Shown here piece after piece: positions 13,467 through 18,907 of a stretch of DNA of 39,257 nucleotides (position 1 is the stretch's first letter; the number at the start of each line of letters is the position of its first letter). The notes under the pieces were generated by a model that was not told where the DNA came from, did not search any database, and was given only the letters and a program-made list of their open reading frames with translations. Position numbers and translations under genes: made by a program. The DNA is from a virus. The stretch is from positions 1 through 39,257 of IMG/VR virus record IMGVR_UViG_3300008105_000027, one strand, 5' to 3'.

Positions 13467-13657
13467 TTGACAAGGCTATTTTAAACTTGCTATTATACTA
13501 GAAGCTAACTGTAGTAGACTCAAGATACGAGTTATACTAATAGATAATAAGAGTATCGATGTTATCACATCTTACACGAGTTCGATTAAAATACTCTCTA
13601 CTCTAGAACGATAAACACAATGAAACTAATAGTTACTCTATACACGGTCTAATAGAG
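13467..13657 (+). repeat. Inverted repeat copy A: promoter plus structured leader
   Basis: TTGACA (13467-13472), 18 bases, TATTAT (13491-13496), then a leader of about 150 bases. The whole stretch matches the reverse complement of 18633-18810. Two cores are nearly identical: 13553-13588 against 18701-18736 (35 of 36) and 13605-13626 against 18663-18684 (21 of 22). The arms ATCGA (13555-13559) and TCGAT (13582-13586) can pair around a conserved loop. It would drive the rightward early block starting at 13767. Confidence 0.85.
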
Positions 13658-13766
13658 GTACTCATAAACTAAAATAATAATGCTTAAGGATATCTGTATC
13701 TATTATATTTATCTTGTAATATATGTATATGTGTGATATACTTAAAGTATATAATAGAGGTGTGTT
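13658..13766 (+). promoter_or_regulatory. 5' untranslated region before the early block
   Basis: AT-rich sequence with no supported gene. TTAAGGATA (13684-13692) also occurs in the matching position near copy B. A TATAAT (13750-13755) lies just before the AGAGG ribosome site of the first gene but has no clear -35, so it may be chance. Confidence 0.35.
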
Positions 13767-14039
13767 ATGACAGATAAATTTTCTATGATAGATAGGATGA
13801 ATGAAGCCTTATCATTAAGGGACCACGAAGGTTTCTTTGTACTATTAGATAAATACATAACAACCTACTACGATTACGGCTATGTATCAGATATGCTTGG
13901 TAATAGTACTAGTGCAGAAGTGCTTAGTAATATGGTTAGAAGCGGTAAAATAACACTAAGGATGCTAAATGTAGTATTACGTACGTTAAAAATCAAACTA
14001 CGTCAAGAATCCCCACGCAATTATGAGGAGGTAGAGTAA
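13767..14039 (+). CDS. Antitoxin-like HTH protein (HI1420-like)
   Basis: A 90-residue protein. Its N-terminal helix pair is followed by SDMLGNSTSAEVLSNMVRSG, then KITLRMLNVVLRTLKIKL. This pattern resembles the C-terminal HTH of HI1420-type 'addiction module antidote' proteins (small residue, Ser, then GNPslstllkvlkaLGl), though it is divergent. No toxin gene is adjacent. It is the first gene of the rightward early block, so it could be a transcription regulator of that block or an orphan antitoxin. AGAGG ribosome site; the stop overlaps the lysozyme ATG. Confidence 0.5.
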   Translation: MTDKFSMIDRMNEALSLRDHEGFFVLLDKYITTYYDYGYVSDMLGNSTSAEVLSNMVRSGKITLRMLNVVLRTLKIKLRQESPRNYEEVE

Positions 14040-14629
14040 TGCAGATATCTTCAGCCGGAATTAGATTAATCATGGACTTAGAGGGAATCAGTAACAAACG
14101 GTACAAAGATAGTGCTGGTCTAGATACTATAGGTGTAGGTCATCTTATATTGGATAATGATCCTAACTTGCATAAAGTTACTGGTATATCAAATAGTGAT
14201 GAGGTTAAATCCCTTACTGACGCACAGATAATGAGGCTATTAGAGTTGGATTTGGTAGGTTTCATTGCAGAGATTGATAGGGTAGGAGTTATATTTACTC
14301 AAAGCCAGTTTGACGCACTAGTAAGCCTTGTTTTTAATATAGGCGTAGGAAACTTTAGAGGATCTACACTATTTAAATTATTATCTAGGCATAAAGGATC
14401 TAGGATACCAGATAGTAGAGTAGAGGATATATCACAAGAGTTTGGTAGATGGAGATATGCTGGTAAGAAAGAGATTAGAGGTCTTCTAGTAAGAAGATTG
14501 ATAGAAACATTTATTTTCCTTGACAAAGCTAACGAGGATGCTATAATAGAAGGTGTAAGAGCTTCAGATATGGATTATATAATCTCCGTCTTTGAGGATT
14601 ACAAAGTAAACAGAGCTCAACGAATTTAG
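14039..14629 (+). CDS. Endolysin, T4-type lysozyme (GH24)
   Basis: A 196-residue muramidase. The catalytic triad E15 (DLEG), D24 (YKDSAG) and T30 (DTIGVGH) has the same 9 and 6 residue spacing as T4 lysozyme E11-D20-T26. SQFDALVSLVFNIGVGNF is the conserved second-domain helix region. The C-terminus extends ~30 residues past the usual end. No signal peptide or SAR segment is visible, so it depends on the holin (1426) to reach peptidoglycan. Unusually it sits in the early block next to the ClpX-like gene and far from the holin on the linear map. GAGGAGG ribosome site. Confidence 0.9.
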   Translation: MQISSAGIRLIMDLEGISNKRYKDSAGLDTIGVGHLILDNDPNLHKVTGISNSDEVKSLTDAQIMRLLELDLVGFIAEIDRVGVIFTQSQFDALVSLVFNIGVGNFRGSTLFKLLSRHKGSRIPDSRVEDISQEFGRWRYAGKKEIRGLLVRRLIETFIFLDKANEDAIIEGVRASDMDYIISVFEDYKVNRAQRI

Positions 14630-14638
14630 CGGGTAACT

Positions 14639-15646
14639 ATGATTAACAATTTATACAACATCAGAGACTTAGATCCCGACGTTAAGGTTTATCTAGAACC
14701 ACAGTTTAAACGTACACGTAAACCATCAGATTTGGTAGCAGAATTAGATAAGTTTGTTATTGGTCAAGATGCAGCTAAAAAGGCATTAGCTATTGCTATG
14801 GTTAACCATGAGGTTATAACTGAACACAATAGAAGGATTAAGAAGTCTGAAACTAGATTAAAGAAAACTAACTTAATGCTAGTAGGACCATCTGGTACAG
14901 GTAAGACATACTTATTAGAGGTTATAGGGCGTACATTAGGAAAGGACGTAATGGCCGTAGATATATCATCTTACACTCAAGCAGGCTATGTTGGTAGAGA
15001 TCTAGACTCAATTATAACTGAGGCATGTGCTAGGTGCGACGATAATCCCGAAAGAGTGGAAAACATGATCATCTTCTTAGATGAGGTTGATAAGCTATCA
15101 GACCAAGAGGGCGTAGGTAAGGTCGGTACATTGGCCGTACAACAACAACTACTAACCCTTATTGAGGGTCAAGAGGAGTATAATGTAACCAATGATAAAG
15201 GACGCAATACCGGCTTCCAAGTCGACACCCGTAACATCCTTTGGGTACTAGGTGGCGCATTCACTGCGTACAGAGAATCAGCTATTAAGAAACTTAAGAA
15301 CCCTACCACAATAGGCTTTGCTACGGAAACCAAAGAACCAGAAGAGTTTGTGTTCGATCAACAACAAGCTATTAAAGCTGGATTACTAAGGGAATTAGTA
15401 GGGCGTATAGGGCAAGTTATAGAGTTACATGACTTAAGCAGAGAAGAGTGCTACAGAATTATGGTAGAACCAGTAGATTCTATAGTTAATCAGTATAAGA
15501 TATTAGGGGAATTAAGAGGATTAAATCTAACACTAACCGAGAAGGAGATCTGGGATATAGTGGACGAAGCAATCCGCTTAAAGCTTGGTGCACGTGGATT
15601 AAGGACACTGGCAGACAAGTTAATGAAAGATCGTATGTATATATAA
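14639..15646 (+). CDS. ClpX/HslU-like AAA+ unfoldase lacking the N-terminal zinc domain
   Basis: A 335-residue AAA+ protein. DKFVIGQDAAKKALAIAM (box II), Walker A GPSGTGKT (83-90), pore loop GYVG (116-119), Walker B IIFLDEVDK (144-152), FQVDTRNILWVLGGAF as in ClpX, IGF (225-227), arginine finger GR (255-256) and sensor-2 GARGLR (317-322). IGF is the ClpP-docking loop of ClpX, so pairing with ClpP is expected. The ClpX zinc domain and the HslU I-domain are both absent; GYVGRD is HslU-like. Substrate choice probably lies in the pore or needs adaptors. It follows the lysozyme by nine bases. Confidence 0.9.
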   Translation: MINNLYNIRDLDPDVKVYLEPQFKRTRKPSDLVAELDKFVIGQDAAKKALAIAMVNHEVITEHNRRIKKSETRLKKTNLMLVGPSGTGKTYLLEVIGRTLGKDVMAVDISSYTQAGYVGRDLDSIITEACARCDDNPERVENMIIFLDEVDKLSDQEGVGKVGTLAVQQQLLTLIEGQEEYNVTNDKGRNTGFQVDTRNILWVLGGAFTAYRESAIKKLKNPTTIGFATETKEPEEFVFDQQQAIKAGLLRELVGRIGQVIELHDLSREECYRIMVEPVDSIVNQYKILGELRGLNLTLTEKEIWDIVDEAIRLKLGARGLRTLADKLMKDRMYI

Positions 15647-15660
15647 GGAGGATTTAATAT

Positions 15661-15960
15661 ATGGCAGATCGTAAATTTATATCAAGATTGTTCCTAAACA
15701 AGGCAAAGGACTCAGGTAAAGTATATCTGAAAGGTACAATTAAGATAGCTAAAGAAGAACTAAAGGCCTTCCTACAGAGTGATGGATCAGTAGAGATACC
15801 AGTATTCGGGCACACATTCGAAGGTAAAGACAAACAAGACAATGTATATAAAGCATATAATTTAGAGGTAGTATATGAAAGTAATTCTAAAGACGTTAAA
15901 GGTTTTAAAAAAGAGAATACTAAAACTTTTAAAAACAATTCTCTAGATACACCATTCTAA
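15661..15960 (+). CDS. Possible SSB-like protein with acidic-hydrophobic tail
   Basis: A 99-residue protein, basic at the N-terminus (MADRKFISRLFLNKAKDSGK), with alternating strands (VYLKGTIKIA, GSVEIPVFGHTF, YKAYNLEVVYE) that would suit an OB-like barrel, a Lys/Asn linker and a final LDTPF. The last residues recall the D-x-PF tip of bacterial SSB that docks replication proteins. An AAGGAGG site lies upstream. Assignment as a single-strand DNA-binding protein is inference; the family is not recognised by sequence. Confidence 0.45.
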   Translation: MADRKFISRLFLNKAKDSGKVYLKGTIKIAKEELKAFLQSDGSVEIPVFGHTFEGKDKQDNVYKAYNLEVVYESNSKDVKGFKKENTKTFKNNSLDTPF

Positions 15961-15993
15961 GATAAACATAAGACAATAATAGTTATACAAAGA

Positions 15994-16013
15994 GGGGGCT
16001 AGCAATAGTCCCC
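15994..16013 (+). terminator. Hairpin terminator with GCAA tetraloop
   Basis: GGGGGCTA (15994-16001) pairs with TAGTCCCC (16006-16013), eight base pairs including one G-U, closed by a GCAA loop and followed by TTAAATATTTTA. This suits an intrinsic terminator after the SSB-like gene, although the U-run is interrupted. A TTTACT/TATATT pair downstream (about 16034-16063) may restart transcription. Confidence 0.6.
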
Positions 16014-16085
16014 TTAAATATTTTACTGGACTTTACTTAAGAAATGTAGTACTATTATATTATAGATAAGAAGTTGAGGTACACA

Positions 16086-16256
16086 ATGGCCTACAAATTC
16101 AAAGTAAGAGACGAGTCTCCGGAAGATATGGATACCAAAGATATCTTACAGTATCTAGATAGAATGAGAACTAACTTTAAAGACAGTACAGATAAAGATG
16201 AACTTAAATCATCGCTAGAATTCTTAAAGAATATGTTAGGAGAGGATAATAAATGA
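16086..16256 (+). CDS. Hypothetical protein, 56 aa
   Basis: Starts MAYKFKVRDESPEDMDTKDI and is helical and charged with no membrane part. The ATG at 16086 is chosen because GTTGAGG lies just upstream; a TTG start at 16074 would include that site. Its stop overlaps the next ATG (ATGA). Function unknown. Confidence 0.6.
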   Translation: MAYKFKVRDESPEDMDTKDILQYLDRMRTNFKDSTDKDELKSSLEFLKNMLGEDNK

Positions 16257-16807
16257 CAATAAGAATATTTAAATCTATAGAGTATATGGATAGAGATGGG
16301 GAGCAGCCAAGCTTTCATTTGTACCAAGCAAAGAAGGTTAGGTACAACCCAGAGTCAACAGTTATACAGGCATTTGATAGGGAACCTATACCTCTAGTTG
16401 CATTATCTAAGGATGACCTACTACAGTTAGTTAATGATATCAAATATGCCCTTGAGAATGAGCCTATAGTTAATGAAAAGCTACTATGTGATACTCTAGA
16501 TGTAGACTACCAATCCCCATCTGATATAGAATCTATACGTGTATTAAATGAGGTAACGTCAGTTATAGTGAAAGAAGTGCCACAAATAACACATACTAAG
16601 TTAGATGCTAAGGATGATGATAACATAACTATACAAGAAGAAATATGTCGGCAAATGGTTAAGGACATATCTGATACACTTGATATAGCACGTCTAATGC
16701 GCAACGAAGACCATAGTATGGATTATATATACTATGAACTGATTGACGATCTAAACCAACTAATAAATGAGCTAGCTGACGAGTTAGAAGGAGGAGCAAA
16801 TGAATAA
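16253..16807 (+). CDS. Acidic hypothetical protein, 184 aa
   Basis: A soluble, acidic protein. The N-terminal third (IRIFKSIEYMDRDG) looks beta-rich and includes YNPESTVIQAFDREPIPLVA; the rest is helical with many Asp and Glu residues (KLDAKDDDNITIQEEICRQM) and a helical C-terminus ending ELADELEGGANE. It overlaps the genes on both sides by a few bases, so the three are likely co-translated. No family recognised. Confidence 0.65.
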   Translation: MTIRIFKSIEYMDRDGEQPSFHLYQAKKVRYNPESTVIQAFDREPIPLVALSKDDLLQLVNDIKYALENEPIVNEKLLCDTLDVDYQSPSDIESIRVLNEVTSVIVKEVPQITHTKLDAKDDDNITIQEEICRQMVKDISDTLDIARLMRNEDHSMDYIYYELIDDLNQLINELADELEGGANE

Positions 16808-16991
16808 TGACCTAAAGAAAGTAGCCTTAGCTATCAAAAAAGACCCAGAAATAGTAACTAGAGTGGTACAATCATTATATGAAGACTTTGTAATACATGG
16901 ATCACACGAACGACTAGGGAAAGAGATGATGCAATTCGGTCTAATTATACGTCAAGCAGGACTTATAAACAATAATGGAGGTGTACAATGA
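16800..16991 (+). CDS. Hypothetical protein, 63 aa
   Basis: A small helical protein beginning MNNDLKKVALAIKKDPEIVT, then a HGSHERLGKEMMQFGL segment. AGGAGG precedes the ATG inside the end of the previous gene, and the stop overlaps the next ATG. No family recognised. Confidence 0.6.
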   Translation: MNNDLKKVALAIKKDPEIVTRVVQSLYEDFVIHGSHERLGKEMMQFGLIIRQAGLINNNGGVQ

Positions 16992-17257
16992 ACATGGCAG
17001 TATTACCACAATCAGTTGAGGATGTGTTGTTCGCCACACGAGGCGATATGACAATGGAAGAGTTTGCTGCAGAGTTAGGTGTCAAACTTAAGACATTAGA
17101 AGGTGTAATGTACGATGGTAAGAAAGTACCAGCAGCATTAGACAGGGCATACTGCAATTACGTAGATGTATTCCCAGGTTATCTATTATGGGTAGAACAA
17201 ACCTACAAGAGGGCATTAAAGTCCTATCTAGACTCTTACAATGAAACATGGAGATAA
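16988..17257 (+). CDS. HTH-like small protein, 89 aa
   Basis: The segment MTMEEFAAELGVKLKTLEGV, followed by YDGKKVPAALDRAYC, resembles the helix-turn-helix of XRE-type regulators (x-x-E-x-A-x-x-L-G-V-x-x-x-T-L-x-x). The C-terminal half is aromatic-rich (YVDVFPGYLLWVEQTYKRAL). A GGAGG site lies at -8. It may regulate the early block, but the match is short and weak. Confidence 0.45.
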   Translation: MNMAVLPQSVEDVLFATRGDMTMEEFAAELGVKLKTLEGVMYDGKKVPAALDRAYCNYVDVFPGYLLWVEQTYKRALKSYLDSYNETWR

Positions 17258-17263
17258 GTAGAA

Positions 17264-17401
17264 TGAGATACAGGATCAGATCTAAACGTACATTAGCAGC
17301 AATAGCCTATAATGAGTATCTAGTACACGATGATATTAATAAACTAATCGCAGCCCTAGAGCTAATAGAATTAGGTGAGTTTGAAGATGAACATAATTGA
17401 G
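17264..17401 (+). CDS. Hypothetical protein, 45 aa
   Basis: Begins MRYRIRSKRTLAAIAYNEYL; strongly basic N-terminus, acidic C-terminus ending LGEFEDEHN. Starts seven bases after the HTH-like gene and overlaps the next gene by 15 bases. Size and coupling suggest a real small gene; function unknown. Confidence 0.5.
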
Positions 17402-17725
17402 ACAGAAGAGCAGTATAACCAGGTACTCAGGCGTATTGATGATATATGGGACAATACTGACAACTATGATGAACTAGATAGATTATGTGCACTAGTTGAG
17501 GAATATGAAGCAAAACACTATAATATGGGAGATCCAACGATGTCATATGATTACCTTCTATATCTAGAGAGGAGCTTGGATACAATAGAGAAGCAAGACG
17601 CCTTCATTGAGGCCTCATTTGAGGACTATAAGCGTCACCTAAGCCTAACCTACCTGATATCAGAGCTAGAATTCATAAATAAGATACGTAATACACATGC
17701 GAGGGCCAAAGATGGTACAGATTAA
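17387..17725 (+). CDS. HigA-N-domain-like acidic protein, 112 aa
   Basis: Residues 1-50 (MNIIETEEQYNQVLRRIDDI, then ELDRLCALVEEYEAKHY) follow the pattern of the N-terminal helical region of HigA-type antitoxins: teaeY..al.rie.L, then el..L..LvedYE..hypi..p. The HTH domain of HigA is absent, and the remainder is a helical acidic tail. The start at ATG 17387 has AGGTGAG at about -9; GTG 17375 is a weaker alternative. Possibly an antitoxin mimic or regulator; not certain. Confidence 0.45.
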   Translation: MNIIETEEQYNQVLRRIDDIWDNTDNYDELDRLCALVEEYEAKHYNMGDPTMSYDYLLYLERSLDTIEKQDAFIEASFEDYKRHLSLTYLISELEFINKIRNTHARAKDGTD

Positions 17726-18140
17726 TATAACTAAGGCAGATGGCGTAGATATACCTTCATATGCAACATTATATAGCTCAGGCTTGGATTTACAAGCCAA
17801 TATAACTCAATCTATTATACTACAACCACTAGAACGTGTAATTATACCAACTGGGATATCAATTGAGCTACCAATAGGATACGAAGCTCAGGTTAGACCA
17901 AGGTCAGGACTAGCAGCTAAGTATGGAATTACGGCACACTTTGGCACAATCGACTCAGACTATAGGGGTGAGATTGGAGTTATACTAATTAACATGAGTA
18001 AGGATGAGTTCGAGGTTAAGCCTCTAATGCGTATAGCACAGCTTGTAATAGCTAAGTATGAGTATGCTGATCTACATGTGGTTGAATCATTGAACGGAAC
18101 CACAAGAGCTAGTAATGGCTTTGGATCAACTGGACTGTAG
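17712..18140 (+). CDS. dut: dUTPase (trimeric, dut)
   Basis: A 142-residue dUTP pyrophosphatase with all five motifs: SGLDL (23-27), PRSGLA (63-68), GTIDSDYRGE (78-87, catalytic D83), RIAQ (107-110) and the C-terminal TRASNGFGSTG (131-141). It cleaves dUTP to dUMP and PPi, limiting uracil in phage DNA. The start at 17712 is chosen for GAGGG at -9 to -13; an ATG at 17697 would overlap more of the previous gene. It is the last rightward early gene. A second, degenerate dUTPase-fold gene is at 2230. Confidence 0.92.
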   Translation: MVQINITKADGVDIPSYATLYSSGLDLQANITQSIILQPLERVIIPTGISIELPIGYEAQVRPRSGLAAKYGITAHFGTIDSDYRGEIGVILINMSKDEFEVKPLMRIAQLVIAKYEYADLHVVESLNGTTRASNGFGSTGL

Positions 18141-18472
18141 TAATAACAGTATGAATAACAGAGTTCACGTGTAGGATGAACCACAGTATACACACTACAC
18201 TGTATTGTAGTCCTACATACCACAATGTGTTAATAATCAAGGAGATAGGCTGATGTTGGTGTGTACTATAGTGTACTACTGATCGGTGTCCCATAGCCCC
18301 TAGCTACTACAGTCTCCAAAAACAGGAAAAACCCTATCAAACCCAGGCAGAATCTATCTGTGCGGGATTTGGATCTATATATAGTGTTTGCGGAAAGGGG
18401 TATACCCAAAATATCTGTACCCCCTCGGTGTGGCGTTAAAGTTGATGGTACTAACGGACAACAATATCGAAA
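18141..18472. other. Non-coding, structured region between convergent genes; candidate packaging region
   Basis: No convincing gene. Nested hairpin: TGTAGGA (18170-18176) with TCCTACA (18211-18217), inside it ACAGT (18183-18187) with ACTGT (18199-18203). Further on, a GGGTATACCC palindrome (about 18398-18408) and C-runs (18296-18300, 18420-18424). Weak frames exist (18297-18509, 71 codons, no ATG) but lack a start and ribosome site. The convergent position suits terminators, and the place upstream of terminase would suit a pac or cos site. Both are inference. Confidence 0.45.
18170..18217. ncRNA. Nested stem-loop after the dUTPase gene
   Basis: Two perfect nested stems of 7 and 5 bp, as described for the surrounding region, starting 30 bases after the dUTPase stop. 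Could act as a terminator, an RNase-resistant 3' end or part of an RNA element. No U-tract follows, so a simple terminator is less likely. Confidence 0.4.
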
Positions 18473-18607
18473 TTATTTTTTATCAGCGGAATCACTAAGG
18501 TAGCTAACAAGGTCATTAAGATTGTCTCTAAGGTCAATCCTATTGGATTCTTTCTCGAAGTCATCCATTATGATTAGTAAGTGAGCTAGAATTTGATCAT
18601 CAGACAT
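18473..18607 (-). CDS. Small acidic protein, 44 aa, under inverted promoter copy B
   Basis: Starts MSDDQILAHLLIIMDDFEKE and ends LSDSADKK; helical, acidic, no membrane segment. AAGGATAG lies 6-12 bases before the ATG. It is the only minus-strand gene between 13.5 kb and 39 kb and is the first frame downstream of promoter copy B, mirroring the 13767 gene behind copy A. A transcript continuing past it would be antisense to the dUTPase and other early genes. Function unknown. Confidence 0.6.
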   Translation of the reverse strand: MSDDQILAHLLIIMDDFEKESNRIDLRDNLNDLVSYLSDSADKK

Positions 18608-18632
18608 AGCTATCCTTAAATTGTGAAGTATA

Positions 18633-18810
18633 CTCTATAGACCGTTTAGTGAGTATCTTTATGTTTCATCGTGTTTATCGTTCTTGAGGAGAGGAGAGTC
18701 TAATCGAACTCGTGTAAGATGTGAGAACATCGATACTAGAATTATCTAAAATTATAATCGTATCTTAATCTCACTACAGTATAATAGCAAAGTTAAATTG
18801 GTCATGTCAA
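18633..18810 (-). repeat. Inverted repeat copy B: promoter plus structured leader
   Basis: On the minus strand TTGACA (18805-18810), 18 bases, TATTAT (18781-18786), then a leader closely matching copy A (13467-13657). ATCGA (18730-18734) and TCGAT (18703-18707) keep the same pairing, and the flanking arms TCTA/TAGA (18737-18740, 18699-18702) still pair although their sequence differs from copy A's. It fires leftward toward the 44-residue gene and the early block. Confidence 0.85.
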
Positions 18811-18850
18811 GTAGTTTAACAAAAATTTAACATAACTATCAATCACTAAA

Positions 18851-18868
18851 TGTTACAAATTGTTACAA
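18851..18868 (+). repeat. Tandem TGTTACAA sites, 10-bp period
   Basis: TGTTACAA at 18851-18858 and again at 18861-18868, one helical turn apart. A third copy (13455-13462) lies four bases before the -35 of promoter copy A, and related TGTTAAA sequences lie upstream of copy B. Likely binding sites for a regulator or polymerase UP-like elements. Confidence 0.5.
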
Positions 18869-18881
18869 TCAATGTAGTAGG

Positions 18882-18895
18882 GGGTTTCCACCCCA
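18882..18895 (+). other. GGGGT-TTCC-ACCCC hairpin just before terminase
   Basis: A 5-bp G/C hairpin twelve bases before the TTG at which the terminase frame begins. It could be a terminator for a transcript entering from the left or part of an RNA element at the odd 5' end of the terminase gene. Confidence 0.35.
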
Positions 18896-18907
18896 CATAA
18901 TAGAGTA

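Noticed and set aside
18301-18380. Frame LLQSPKTGKT as a terminase exon
   Set aside because: It is closed by TAG immediately upstream with no start codon or ribosome site, and the flanking residues do not resemble a terminase N-terminus.
18297-18509. 71-codon plus-strand open stretch
   Set aside because: No ATG, no ribosome site, overlaps the 44-aa minus-strand gene; protein-like look is weak.
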